From Fibrobacter sp. UWB16 (GTDB lineage Bacteria > Fibrobacterota > Fibrobacteria > Fibrobacterales > Fibrobacteraceae): DNA of 64,000 nucleotides. Made by a program: the position numbers and the translations under genes. Where the stretch lies: NCBI RefSeq assembly GCF_900215325.1, contig NZ_OCMS01000001.1, positions 806,001-870,000 of the forward strand, in the 5' to 3' direction. Under the pieces are notes generated by a model. It ran no database searches. It saw only the letters and a program-made list of their open reading frames with translations, and was not told the DNA's origin. This document shows, piece after piece, positions 1-8,539 of this stretch. Within the stretch, counting starts at the first letter, position 1; every line of letters starts with the position of its first letter.

Positions 1-319
1 CAAGGAAGAGTACGGGATAACAGTTCTTGAAAAAACACGTACGTCAGAAACAATCACGGCTTTCGGCCAAACAGTTTCAATCCGTTATGATAACATTCAA
101 AGCGATACCCGATACTACATTTTCAGATCTTACGACGCCACAGTAGAAGCAAACGGCAATTCCTGCAATTACACTTATTTGTACATGAGTGAAGTACCAG
201 AAGAAGCATGCAAGGCTGAATACAAAGATTACATCGAAGTTAAAGACAACAAAGCCGTAAGAGTCAATAGAGACAATACGGAATCATTCGCCCAATGCCT
301 TCTCGGTCTGCTCGAGTAA
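1..319 (+). CDS. Hypothetical protein, C-terminal part
   Basis: An open frame enters from the left edge (first complete codon at position 2) and ends at TAA 317-319, giving about 105 residues. The visible part is hydrophilic, rich in Tyr, Asp and Glu, and has three Cys residues. It ends in a short hydrophobic stretch, CLLGLLE. No membrane segment or known motif is visible. The next gene starts seven bases after the stop, so the two are probably co-transcribed. The N-terminus lies outside the window, so neither a signal peptide nor a family can be judged. Confidence 0.7.
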   Translation, partial: KEEYGITVLEKTRTSETITAFGQTVSIRYDNIQSDTRYYIFRSYDATVEANGNSCNYTYLYMSEVPEEACKAEYKDYIEVKDNKAVRVNRDNTESFAQCLLGLLE

Positions 320-326
320 AGCAAAC

Positions 327-689
327 ATGAGCGATAATTTGAAAAACAAACTCTCCGTGTGGGCGGTTTATAGTGCCGGCGGGCTTATATTTGGGGCTTT
401 TCTAGCTCCTCTTTTCGGCTTTAAAAAAGCGCTCTACATATTCCTTGCATATTCGCTTTTTTCTGCAATAAGTATTTTCGTTTTTGGGAAATTTCCCGGA
501 CGAAGGAACATATTCAAGAAAACCGATAATATGTACATCGACGATTATTTTTCAGAAGAAGACAACCACGGCAACGAAACCGACAAATTCGACGAAATTA
601 TGGGCTTAAGGGAAAGAAAAAAATCCTTTGACGAACTCATCGCCGAAAGGAAGAAAATAAACGAACCCAACGAGAACAAAAAAGTATAG
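327..689 (+). CDS. Small two-helix membrane protein, function unknown
   Basis: The 120-residue product has two closely spaced hydrophobic segments (about residues 9-30 and 33-52). A highly charged cytoplasm-like tail rich in Glu, Lys and Asp follows and ends in KKV. No family is recognised. The ATG lies seven bases after the stop of the preceding frame and has only a weak ribosome-binding site, which suggests translational coupling. A role as a small accessory membrane protein of the upstream gene is possible, but only its position supports this. Confidence 0.65.
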   Translation: MSDNLKNKLSVWAVYSAGGLIFGAFLAPLFGFKKALYIFLAYSLFSAISIFVFGKFPGRRNIFKKTDNMYIDDYFSEEDNHGNETDKFDEIMGLRERKKSFDELIAERKKINEPNENKKV

Positions 690-723
690 ATTGTAAAGAT
701 GAACGATCCATCAGGAGTGTCAA

Positions 724-2208
724 ATGCGTTGGAACAAGCACTTATTTTCTAAAAAATACGCCTCCCTAATGGCAAGCGCCCTCTTGGCGTTTTTCACAGC
801 TTGCAGCAACGCAGTCAATTCGGACGAAGGCGAAGAATCGTCGTCTTCGATTTGCAAGGATTGCACAGATAAAAAATCTTCATCTAGTAGCAAAAAAACG
901 TCGTCCTCCAGCAAAAAGAAATCCGCGTCTTCCTCTTCCAAAAAGGATTCGTCATCATCCAAAACTTCATCGAGTTCTTCGGAAAAATCCAGTTCGAGCC
1001 GTATGGGACTGCCACCTTGCAGAACCGCCGACGGTTCGAAAGATGATTGCGAATATGGAGAGTTTACCGACGTGCGTGACGGTCAAGTATACAAGACCGT
1101 GAAAATCGGTTCCCAGACCTGGATGGCAGAAAACTTGAGGTACAATACGGGAGCCGACTGCGCTATATTCGATGATTACAAATGCTGCAATGAAAAAGGA
1201 CTTGAATATTGTAAGGAAAAATTCTATTCGAGCATAGCAGCTAGCACAGCTTGCCCACCCGGTTGGCATTTGCCGTCTCAAGCCGAATTCGACACCCTGA
1301 TCAATGCCGTCGGAGGCCCGTCAGAAGCGGCAAATTCCCTTAAGTCAACATCAGGTTGGTTTCCTGAGTGGAACGGATTAAAGTGGAACGGTTCGGACGG
1401 CTATGGTTTTAACGCAGAACCTGTTGGCGTAGATGAACTTTGTGAAGGGGATTGTACAACAGTGGATTTCGGTCCCGGTACAGAAACATGTTTCATGAAT
1501 ACATCGGGATGCCTAAAGCTAAACAACTCAAACAATGAGATACGCAATGGATCTTCTATCTGGGGTGGTTCAGTCCGTTGCCTTTTGGGCGATACAGGCC
1601 CGTTCTTTTCGCGTATTCCTCCATGCCGGACAGACAGTAGCGACAATTGCGAATATGGAACGCTTACGGATACTCGCGACAACCAAACATACAAGACTGT
1701 GAAAATTGGCGAACAAATCTGGATGGCACAAAACCTCAACTATGAAACTGACAGCAGTTTCTGCAACAGCAACAAGGAGAGCAACTGTACAAAGTTTGGA
1801 AGGCTCTACCTATGGAATGAAGCCGTCGAAAAGGACATCTGCCCCGAAGGCTGGCATGTACCTTCAAGCGAAGAATTCAGAACCCTTACTTCTGCAGTCG
1901 GAGGGGAAAATCTAGCCGGTTTATATCTCAAGGCCACAACAGATTGGGACTCTTATGTTTTGAACGAAGGCATTGGCAAAGATTCCTATGGTTTTGCGGC
2001 GCTCCCGGCAGGCAGCAAGCACAATAGATTCTTCTCCCCGGGGAAAGAGTACGCCTATTTCTGGAGTTCTTCGAAAAGCGATTACAAAACCAAAAAAGAC
2101 ACAACCGCGTACGCATATGCATTAAACATGGACTACCAAACAGATGCTGCGGAACTTACCTCTTCTCGCATAGATTATGCAAATTCGGTTCGTTGCCTTA
2201 AAGATTAA
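724..2208 (+). CDS. Lipoprotein with two Fibrobacter major-paralogous (FISUMP-type) domains
   Basis: The 494-residue product starts with a lipoprotein signal (hydrophobic core about residues 14-25, lipobox FFTAC). A long Ser/Lys low-complexity linker follows (about residues 37-90). Two homologous domains come next, about residues 100-287 and 299-494. Each begins with a CEYG..TD.RD.Q.YKTVKIG element, then a WMA(E/Q)NL element, a CP.GWHLPS-like element, and ends in SVRCL. This is the pattern of the Fibro_succ_major family, which is expanded in Fibrobacter and predicted to be extracellular. Its function is unsettled; cell-surface binding or adhesion is usually assumed. A GGAG-type ribosome-binding site precedes ATG 724, and a strong terminator follows the stop. 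The poly-Ser linker is typical of Fibrobacter secreted proteins. Confidence 0.9.
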   Translation: MRWNKHLFSKKYASLMASALLAFFTACSNAVNSDEGEESSSSICKDCTDKKSSSSSKKTSSSSKKKSASSSSKKDSSSSKTSSSSSEKSSSSRMGLPPCRTADGSKDDCEYGEFTDVRDGQVYKTVKIGSQTWMAENLRYNTGADCAIFDDYKCCNEKGLEYCKEKFYSSIAASTACPPGWHLPSQAEFDTLINAVGGPSEAANSLKSTSGWFPEWNGLKWNGSDGYGFNAEPVGVDELCEGDCTTVDFGPGTETCFMNTSGCLKLNNSNNEIRNGSSIWGGSVRCLLGDTGPFFSRIPPCRTDSSDNCEYGTLTDTRDNQTYKTVKIGEQIWMAQNLNYETDSSFCNSNKESNCTKFGRLYLWNEAVEKDICPEGWHVPSSEEFRTLTSAVGGENLAGLYLKATTDWDSYVLNEGIGKDSYGFAALPAGSKHNRFFSPGKEYAYFWSSSKSDYKTKKDTTAYAYALNMDYQTDAAELTSSRIDYANSVRCLKD

Positions 2209-2216
2209 ATGATTTT

Positions 2217-2243
2217 ACGGGACTCTTTCGAGTCCCGTTTTTT
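2217..2243 (+). terminator. Rho-independent terminator after the FISUMP-type gene
   Basis: A perfect 9-bp stem, ACGGGACTC / GAGTCCCGT, with a TTTC loop is followed by a T run. It begins nine bases after the stop codon of the upstream lipoprotein gene. Confidence 0.9.
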
Positions 2244-2245
2244 TA

Positions 2246-2277
2246 AAGGAGATGCCCGTTCGGAGACGGGCATGACA
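2246..2277. repeat. Dispersed hairpin element (ATGCCCG type)
   Basis: ATGCCCGT and ACGGGCAT (2252-2273) form a stem with a six-base loop, flanked by GGAG on the left and GACA on the right. Elements with the same layout occur at 10422-10455 and, inverted, at 29467-29500. A divergent ATTCCCGC version lies at 24706-24760. Confidence 0.7.
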
Positions 2278-2284
2278 TAACCAA

Positions 2285-3979
2285 TTACTGTCTCGTAAGA
2301 GTCTTGTACTTGATGGGCTTCGGATTGTCGGCATCTTCGCCAAGGCGCTTGCGACGATCAGCTTCGTATTCGCTCCAGTTGCCTTCGAACCACACGACCT
2401 TCGAATCACCTTCGTAAGCGAGGATGTGCGTTGCAATACGGTCAAGGAACCAGCGGTCATGCGAGATGATCACGGCGCAGCCAGCGAACTTGAGGATAGC
2501 CTGTTCCAAAGCCTGCAATGTTTCGATATCCAAGTCGTTCGTCGGTTCGTCAAGGAACAAGAGGTTGCCCGGCTTCTGCAAGTTCTTTGCCATAAGCACA
2601 CGGTTGCGTTCACCACCAGAGAGCTGCGAGAGCTTCTTCTGCTGGGCAGCACCCGTGAAGTTGAAGAGACCGCAGTAAGCACGGCCATTCATCTTGCGGT
2701 CGCCCACCAAGATTTCGTCATTGCCACCCGTGATGGATTCCCAAACCGTCTTGGAATCGTCCAAGCTTTCGCGGCCCTGTTCCATACTGATGATTTCGAC
2801 AGTTTCGCCAATCTTGAGCGTACCGCCATCCGGCTTTTCCTGGCCCATAATCATCTTGAACAAAGTCGTTTTACCAGCACCGTTCGGACCGATAATGCCC
2901 ACGATACCCGAGCGCGGCAAGCTGAAGTTCAAATCGTCGAACAGCACCTTTTCGCCAAAGGCCTTCTGCAAATGTTCCGCCTGAATGACGACATCGCCCA
3001 AGCGCTTGCCATTTGCAATGTGGATCTGAGCCACCTTGATCTGTTCCTTGGAATCTTCCGCCAAGAGTTCTTCGTAAGCCTTGAGACGAGCCTTGCTCTT
3101 TGCCTGGCGAGCCTTCGGACTCTGCTTGACCCATTCCTGTTCACGAGCGAGACGCTTTTGACGGTCAGATTCGCCCTTTTCTTCGTTCTTCATGCGTTCA
3201 AGTTTCTGGTCAAGCCACTGGGCGTAATTGCCTTCCCAAGGAATGCCGCGACCGCGGTCAATTTCCAAAATCCAGTTCGTTACGTTGTCAAGGAAGTAAC
3301 GGTCATGCGTCACGAGAATCACAGAGCCCTTGTATTCACGGAGGTGGCGTTCGAGCCATGCAACCGTTTCGGCATCCAAGTGGTTCGTCGGTTCGTCCAA
3401 GAGCAACAAATCCGGTTCTTCGAGGAGCAAGCGGCAAAGAGCCACGCGGCGCTTTTCACCACCGGAGAGGTTCGTCACCGGCCAATCGCCCGGCGGGCAA
3501 CGGAGAGCGTCCATTGCAATTTCAATGTTGCGGTCGAGGCTCCACAAGTCCTGAGCGTCGATGATATCTTGAAGCTTTGCCTGTTCGTCGAGGAGCTTGT
3601 TCATCTCGTCGTCTTCCATCGGTTCAGCAAACTTCATGGAAATTTCGTTGAAGCGGTCGAGCACGGCTTGCTTTTTGGCCACCGCCTGCATCACGTTTTC
3701 CTTGACGGTCAAGTTCGGGTCAAGCTGCGGTTCCTGCGGCAAGTAGCCTGCGGTGCGGCCCGGTTCAATCCAAGCTTCGCCCTGGAATTCCTTGTCAATA
3801 CCCGCCATGATGCGGAGGAGCGTAGACTTACCGGCACCGTTCTGGCCGATAATACCAATCTTTGCGCCATAGTAGAAGCTCAAAGAAATATCCTTCAGCA
3901 CCTCTTTGTTAGGCGGATAGGACTTGGTCATTTTGTACATGTAGAAAACGAATTTTTCTGCTTTGTTTTGTTCGGCCAT
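2285..3979 (-). CDS. ettA: ABC-F translation factor EttA (energy-dependent translational throttle)
   Basis: The 564-residue protein has two ABC ATPase cassettes and no membrane segment. Walker A is at about residues 45-53 (GQNGAGKST) and again at about 361-369 (GPNGAGKTT). Signature and Walker B elements are LSGGEKRRVAL with LLLLDEPTNHLD near 170-200, and LSGGERNRVLM with LLFLDEPTNDLD near 455-490. The inter-domain linker is Lys/Arg-rich, as expected for the P-site tRNA interaction motif of ABC-F proteins. The opening (VFYMYKMTKSYPPNK) and the length match EttA rather than Uup or YheS. The family binds the ribosomal E site and couples the ATP/ADP ratio to entry into elongation. It appears to be a single-gene unit, with repeats on both sides. 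Confidence 0.95.
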   Translation of the reverse strand: MAEQNKAEKFVFYMYKMTKSYPPNKEVLKDISLSFYYGAKIGIIGQNGAGKSTLLRIMAGIDKEFQGEAWIEPGRTAGYLPQEPQLDPNLTVKENVMQAVAKKQAVLDRFNEISMKFAEPMEDDEMNKLLDEQAKLQDIIDAQDLWSLDRNIEIAMDALRCPPGDWPVTNLSGGEKRRVALCRLLLEEPDLLLLDEPTNHLDAETVAWLERHLREYKGSVILVTHDRYFLDNVTNWILEIDRGRGIPWEGNYAQWLDQKLERMKNEEKGESDRQKRLAREQEWVKQSPKARQAKSKARLKAYEELLAEDSKEQIKVAQIHIANGKRLGDVVIQAEHLQKAFGEKVLFDDLNFSLPRSGIVGIIGPNGAGKTTLFKMIMGQEKPDGGTLKIGETVEIISMEQGRESLDDSKTVWESITGGNDEILVGDRKMNGRAYCGLFNFTGAAQQKKLSQLSGGERNRVLMAKNLQKPGNLLFLDEPTNDLDIETLQALEQAILKFAGCAVIISHDRWFLDRIATHILAYEGDSKVVWFEGNWSEYEADRRKRLGEDADNPKPIKYKTLTRQ

Positions 3980-4058
3980 ATTTTACTCTCTTCGCTTCAA
4001 GAATGCGCGGACCTTCGGTCCATTGAGGTATGAGGTTAAAAGTTTTTCTCAGGACGAA

Positions 4059-4096
4059 GTCATCCTGAACGAATGTGAAGGATCCAGTTATTTTTT
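4059..4096. repeat. Dispersed element, GTCATCCTGA...GGATCCAGTTA type
   Basis: The sequence runs GTCATCCTGA, about ten variable bases, then AAGGATCCAGTTATTTTT. The same two conserved ends recur in other gaps (21828-21856 inverted, 26751-26811, 43801-43857, 49623-49680), always outside genes. Confidence 0.7.
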
Positions 4097-4130
4097 CCTT
4101 ATTTTCGTTGCGTTCAATATAGAAATATTT

Positions 4131-4778
4131 TTAGGCACGATTTGCAAGGTATTCCTTGATTTTCCCCTTGACAAAAGCCAAGTCCGGATTCGTGAGAATC
4201 GGAATCAGCGTATTGATTTCTTCGACAGGCTTATTCCACCATTTCCACTCGAGCATCAGCGCCGTCAATTCCTCGTCGAAACGATTGCGTATAAACTGCG
4301 CCGGATTCCCCACCACAATCGTGTAAGGTTCCACATCGCTCCCAACAACCGCATTTGCGCCGATAATCGCCCCATCGCCAATATGCACACCCGGCAAAAT
4401 CACAGCGTTCTGCCCAATCCACACATCGTTTCCAATCACCGTATCGCCCTTGAGCGGCAAATTTTCTTTGGCAGGAGGCGCCATATTCCACCCCTGCAAT
4501 GTGTAGAACGGGAACGTCGAAACCGCATTCATCTGATGGTTCGCCCCATTCATCACGAACTCCACCCCTGAGGCAATCTGGCAGAACTTTCCGATAATCA
4601 ACTTATCGTCATTCCACGGATACAGATGCGTCACGTGGCTCTCGAAATCGCTATCGGCAATGTAAGTGAAATCACCCACGACAATCTGCGGATTTTTGAG
4701 CGTCGGCTTCACGTAAATTTCCTTGTCGTAGCCCGCAATCGGGTGGACCGTCATCGGATCAGGGAGTATGTTTGACAT
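4131..4778 (-). CDS. Xenobiotic-type hexapeptide O-acetyltransferase (Vat/CatB-like)
   Basis: The 215-residue protein has the left-handed parallel beta-helix pattern of hexapeptide acetyltransferases, for example IGNDVWIGQNAVILPGV and IGDGAIIGANAVVG. It also carries the XAT-subgroup element with IGKFCQIASGV and MNGANHQMN; His81 corresponds to the catalytic His of Vat/CatB enzymes. Acetyl-CoA is the expected donor. The acceptor is unknown: Vat enzymes inactivate streptogramin A, but many relatives act on sugars or small metabolites. ATG 4778 is chosen because AGAGG lies just upstream of it; a TTG at 4796 in the same frame would put that site inside the gene. There are no obvious operon partners. 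Confidence 0.88.
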   Translation of the reverse strand: MSNILPDPMTVHPIAGYDKEIYVKPTLKNPQIVVGDFTYIADSDFESHVTHLYPWNDDKLIIGKFCQIASGVEFVMNGANHQMNAVSTFPFYTLQGWNMAPPAKENLPLKGDTVIGNDVWIGQNAVILPGVHIGDGAIIGANAVVGSDVEPYTIVVGNPAQFIRNRFDEELTALMLEWKWWNKPVEEINTLIPILTNPDLAFVKGKIKEYLANRA

Positions 4779-4837
4779 AGGGACCTCTATTAACAAATAT
4801 AAGCAAAAATTTAAAACTGATTTTGAGGATCAAGAAA

Positions 4838-4867
4838 CTACCCAATCCTACCCAATCCTACCCAATA
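4838..4867. repeat. Three direct repeats of a 10-bp unit
   Basis: The unit CTACCCAATC occurs at 4838-4847 and 4848-4857, then as CTACCCAATA at 4858-4867. The period is one helical turn, so a protein bound to each copy would sit on the same face of the DNA. The repeats could be iteron-like operator sites. Confidence 0.75.
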
Positions 4868-4913
4868 TAGCGAAAAAGAGCTTTTGATTCTCCATGACCT
4901 CAAAAACAAAAGA

Positions 4914-4991
4914 ATCTGCAACATATTGCAGATTTTCATTGACAAATCATATCAGGTCATACATTTTAATATAAAAACCGCAATATTTTGC
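4914..4991. promoter_or_regulatory. Paired GCAA-N4-TTGC palindromes around a putative promoter
   Basis: The first site, 4914-4933, has perfect 8-bp arms ATCTGCAA / TTGCAGAT around CATA. The second, 4980-4991, is GCAATATTTTGC with partly matching flanks. The centres are 62 bp apart, close to six helical turns. A TTGACA hexamer (4939-4944) lies between them, with AT-rich -10 candidates at 4960-4970. The layout fits two operators for one dimeric repressor acting on the downstream DUF262-RecQ unit. No regulator gene is adjacent. Confidence 0.5.
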
Positions 4992-5142
4992 AGGTTTCAG
5001 CGTATTTCGTATTGATTTAATGGTTGATATTGAAAAGAAACTGAAGCTATAGAAGATTTTTTGCATTTTGAAATTTTATGACATCAACATGATGTATATT
5101 TGGGAAAAATACACGAAAAACTGATTTTTATACAGGCGCCCG

Positions 5143-6504
5143 ATGAGTGAAACTATTTTAAAACCAGAAATTATTTCAGTCAAGCAATTACTAGCCATTC
5201 CAAATTTGCGAATTCCTGAATACCAGCGTCCGTACAAATGGACGGAAAAAAATGTCAATCAACTTATTGACGACATTCGCGACAACCTTGACAAATCAGC
5301 CTACCGCATCGGAACACTCGTCATCCACAATAACAAGGAAGAAGGAAAACTTGATATTGTCGATGGGCAGCAACGAACAATAACATTATTTCTTCTTGCT
5401 ATTAAAATTCTTCCTCTTATCGAAGAAAATAACGACCTACAAAGACACGTTTTCTTACGAGGCGATTCCATCAATAGTTTCAAGCCTCAATCAACACTCA
5501 AGTTTTCCAACGTTATTACCAAGCAAAATGTCCAGAAGAATTTCAAGGCTATGGAACGTAGAAAATCTGATTTAGAAAAAGCAGATTTCTTAAAATTCTT
5601 CTTTAATCAATGCCAATTCGTGAAAATTGTAATTGACGACGTTTCAGAAGCATTCCAGTTTTTCGATTCTCAAAACGCTCGCGGCAAGGACTTGGAACCG
5701 CACGATTTGTTGAAAGCGTATCACCTTCGTGAAATGAACAATTCCTCTACAGAGCAAGAACGTCTAAACGCGGTAAAGAAATGGGAAAATATGGAGCCCA
5801 ACGAGTTGTCCAGTTTATTCTCACAATACCTTTATCGCATCAAAAACTGGGGTCGCGATCTATCGGCGCGGTACTTTACGAAAGACGATGTAGACACATT
5901 CAAAGGTATCAGCCCAAATCTTGAAGAAGACTTCCCATACACAAAACTTTATCGTATCGCCCATTATTACGTTGACGAATTCAATTCATCTTGCCATTCC
6001 AAAATTTTGCATGAATCATTCGATTTTCCATTTCAGATTGATCAGGTAATCATCAATGGGAAACGCTTCTTCGAATATGTATCCCATTACGCCCAAATGC
6101 GTGAAGAAATAGAAAGCAACAGATCACATGAAATTCTAGACATTATACATAATTATGATGGATATAACAGGACTGGAGACCGTTATGTACGCAATCTATT
6201 CTATTGCGCCCTAATTGACTATATCGATAAATTCGGTCAAAAAAACATCGATCGCATTGTAGAGAAGCTGTTTATTTGGGCTTATACACTACGATTAAAG
6301 TTGCATAGTGTCGACATTGAATCAATGGACAACTACGCATTAAATTTGGGACATTCACAGATTGCGATGTTTAAAATAATCCGAGACGCAAATAAGCCAC
6401 AGGATATTTTAAATGTAGAATTGGGCACTCTTTCTGATACCAAAGCAACCAAAGAAGAAAAAATTATTGCGAAATTTAAAACATTAGGTTATTATAATGG
6501 CTAA
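5143..6504 (+). CDS. DUF262 protein (GmrS-like), first gene of putative defence operon
   Basis: The 453-residue protein starts with a DUF262 domain: IPEYQRPYKW (24-33), DGQQR (74-78) and the later FDSQNARGKDLEPHDLLKAY element (about 175-194). In GmrSD, SspE and BrxU the DGQQR motif belongs to the ParB-like nucleotide-hydrolysing domain that controls DNA cleavage. No DUF1524 nuclease motif is visible in the C-terminal half, so this looks like a sensor or regulatory subunit. Its stop overlaps the start of the next gene by 8 bases, implying translational coupling. Codon use is AT-rich compared with ettA or valS, which suggests horizontal acquisition. It is soluble and lacks a signal peptide. Confidence 0.85.
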   Translation: MSETILKPEIISVKQLLAIPNLRIPEYQRPYKWTEKNVNQLIDDIRDNLDKSAYRIGTLVIHNNKEEGKLDIVDGQQRTITLFLLAIKILPLIEENNDLQRHVFLRGDSINSFKPQSTLKFSNVITKQNVQKNFKAMERRKSDLEKADFLKFFFNQCQFVKIVIDDVSEAFQFFDSQNARGKDLEPHDLLKAYHLREMNNSSTEQERLNAVKKWENMEPNELSSLFSQYLYRIKNWGRDLSARYFTKDDVDTFKGISPNLEEDFPYTKLYRIAHYYVDEFNSSCHSKILHESFDFPFQIDQVIINGKRFFEYVSHYAQMREEIESNRSHEILDIIHNYDGYNRTGDRYVRNLFYCALIDYIDKFGQKNIDRIVEKLFIWAYTLRLKLHSVDIESMDNYALNLGHSQIAMFKIIRDANKPQDILNVELGTLSDTKATKEEKIIAKFKTLGYYNG

Positions 6505-8524
6505 CAATCTCACACCATTGTCAATCAAGACCCTTTTTGAAGAAGAAAAAATCCGTTACGAGATTCCAATTTATCAACGAGACTATGCTTGGACAGAGCC
6601 TCAAATCCGTCAGCTAATTTTAGACATTGCGGACTATGCAAAAGATAAAAGTAATTGCAATTATTACATCGGAACACTAATTGTCTACGAACGTAAGGAC
6701 GATTACGAAACCATTTATGAAACAATAGACGGCCAGCAAAGACTAACCACATTAAGCATCATTCTAAATCTCTTATACAATAAAAATAAAGAATTAGATT
6801 GGTTCCATAATGAATTAGGTTGGTTCCGCGGGAATATATTGTCTTTTGCAAGTCGCCCAAGATCCACAGAATCGCTAAAGCTTCTTTCTAATTTGGATAA
6901 GCAATCATACGATAACCCAAACATGAACATCATACAAGGTTATCGTGATGCAGAAAAAGCCTTATCGCAAATTCTAAAAGAAAAGAATCTTGAAGAAAAG
7001 AACTTTGTTAAATACTTAGCAAATCAAGTCTACATTTTACGAGTTCCAGTTCCACGCGATACTGACTTGAACCATTATTTTGAGATCATGAACAGCCGTG
7101 GAGAACAGCTTGAAAAGCACGAAGTTCTTAAGGCTCAATGTTTAAAATGCCTCGATGTGAAAGACCGTGTGGCCTTCAATAAAATTTGGGAAGCAGCGGC
7201 CAATATGGAACGCTATATTCAATATGGGTTTTCTAAAAACGAGCGCAACGCTATTTTCGGAGGCAATGAAAAAGACGGAAACCTATGGGATGTTCTAGAC
7301 AACAACCCTGAGCATGTTTACGAGAATCTTCACAACTCAAATGAAGAAAGTGAAAGCGAAGAAAGTCTCGAAGCCATCGCAAAAAATGACGCCAATATCA
7401 GCGTAAAAGAAGAAGATAACGAAGATACAAACGTCCGTTTTAACACCGTTATCAATTTCTCAAATTTTCTACTTCATGTTTTACGCATTCAAACAAAAAC
7501 AGACATTCCTCTAGACGACAAGCGTTTGCTCGATTTGTTCAAGCCTTACGTAAAATCAGACAACCCTGAGGCGAATCGACAGTTTGTCAAAGAGTTCGGC
7601 TACAATCTTCTAAAAATGAAATACCTATATGACAAATACATTATCAAACGTGAATTTGTCGGTGGAAGCGATCGATGGAGTTTAAAGCGCGTTCGCATTT
7701 ACGAAGGTAAAAAGCGTTCTTATTCATATGTCGGAACATTTAGCGATACATCAAATCCTGATATTGAAAGCGAAGAAAATCGCGAAATCATAATGTTGCT
7801 TTCGATGTTCCACGTATCAACGCCAACGCTTGTGTATAAGCACTGGCTAAACGGCGCTTTAAAATGGTGTTTTGAGCAGTCTGAACCGATTACAGCAAAA
7901 GCCTACAAAGAATATTTGGAAAAGATGGCAGAAGCGTTCTTACGAGATCGTTTCCTGTCCAAATCACCACTGGATTACTTTGAAATTATTTATAAAAATT
8001 CCTGTAATGTTCAAAACATTGACAATAATCAATTAAACACAGACGCATTAAACGCAGGAACAGCCGTAGAAAACTTCATTTTCAACTATCTGGATTATTT
8101 GCTTTGGCAAAATTTCAGGACGACAAAATCTGCATTTGATGTTATCGGTGACAATGAAAAATTAAGAAATGATTCAAGAATAGCCTCATTTGAATTCACA
8201 TTCAGAAGTTCTGTGGAACATTATTATCCGCAAAATCCTATTGAAGGCCCTGATTATAAAATCAGTAAAGAGAATCTTGATTGCTTTGGCAACCTTTGCC
8301 TAATCAGCAACTCAAAGAATTCTCGATTGAGCAATTATATGCCACTCGCCAAAAAAGAACATTATGAGCAAAGTGAAAATCTTGACAGCATCAAGCAAAG
8401 AATCATGATGGCTTATACCGAATGGGACGAAGGCAAACAGTTAATGGACAAGAATGGAGTAAATGAAATTCAGGACCATTATGAAAAAATGGTAAAAGTA
8501 TTACGTGTAGATAACAATTCCTAG
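6497..8524 (+). CDS. DUF262-DUF1524 protein (GmrSD-like putative nuclease)
   Basis: The 675-residue protein carries both halves of a GmrSD-type enzyme. The N-terminal DUF262 has IPIYQRDYAW (23-32), DGQQR (78-82) and FEIMNSRGEQLEKHEVLKA (about 195-213). The C-terminal DUF1524 has EHYYPQNP with His575, followed by CFGNLCLISNSKNSRLSN (about 597-614), the H...N...N arrangement of this His-Me-finger nuclease family. GmrSD and BrxU cleave modified phage DNA, and SspE acts on phage in phosphorothioation systems. The target here is unknown. An acidic low-complexity insert (about residues 275-305) separates the domains. The gene overlaps the preceding DUF262 gene by 8 bases and ends 15 bases before a recQ-type gene. 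Its base composition is AT-rich, like its partner. Confidence 0.88.
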   Translation: MANNLTPLSIKTLFEEEKIRYEIPIYQRDYAWTEPQIRQLILDIADYAKDKSNCNYYIGTLIVYERKDDYETIYETIDGQQRLTTLSIILNLLYNKNKELDWFHNELGWFRGNILSFASRPRSTESLKLLSNLDKQSYDNPNMNIIQGYRDAEKALSQILKEKNLEEKNFVKYLANQVYILRVPVPRDTDLNHYFEIMNSRGEQLEKHEVLKAQCLKCLDVKDRVAFNKIWEAAANMERYIQYGFSKNERNAIFGGNEKDGNLWDVLDNNPEHVYENLHNSNEESESEESLEAIAKNDANISVKEEDNEDTNVRFNTVINFSNFLLHVLRIQTKTDIPLDDKRLLDLFKPYVKSDNPEANRQFVKEFGYNLLKMKYLYDKYIIKREFVGGSDRWSLKRVRIYEGKKRSYSYVGTFSDTSNPDIESEENREIIMLLSMFHVSTPTLVYKHWLNGALKWCFEQSEPITAKAYKEYLEKMAEAFLRDRFLSKSPLDYFEIIYKNSCNVQNIDNNQLNTDALNAGTAVENFIFNYLDYLLWQNFRTTKSAFDVIGDNEKLRNDSRIASFEFTFRSSVEHYYPQNPIEGPDYKISKENLDCFGNLCLISNSKNSRLSNYMPLAKKEHYEQSENLDSIKQRIMMAYTEWDEGKQLMDKNGVNEIQDHYEKMVKVLRVDNNS

Positions 8525-8539
8525 ACCCATTTCAAAATA

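Larger units (their letters stand above)
4779..5142. other. AT-rich intergenic control region before the DUF262-RecQ unit
   Basis: This gap of 364 bases holds no credible gene. It contains three direct copies of a 10-bp unit, two GCAA-N4-TTGC palindromes, a possible TTGACA -35 box at 4939-4944, and a third small palindrome, ACATCA-ACA-TGATGT (5081-5095), close to the first gene. The composition is clearly more AT-rich than neighbouring housekeeping genes. Confidence 0.6.

Noticed and set aside
4131-4778. Antibiotic-resistance (streptogramin acetyltransferase) call
   Set aside because: The fold and His motif fit the XAT group, but substrate specificity cannot be read and many relatives are not resistance enzymes.
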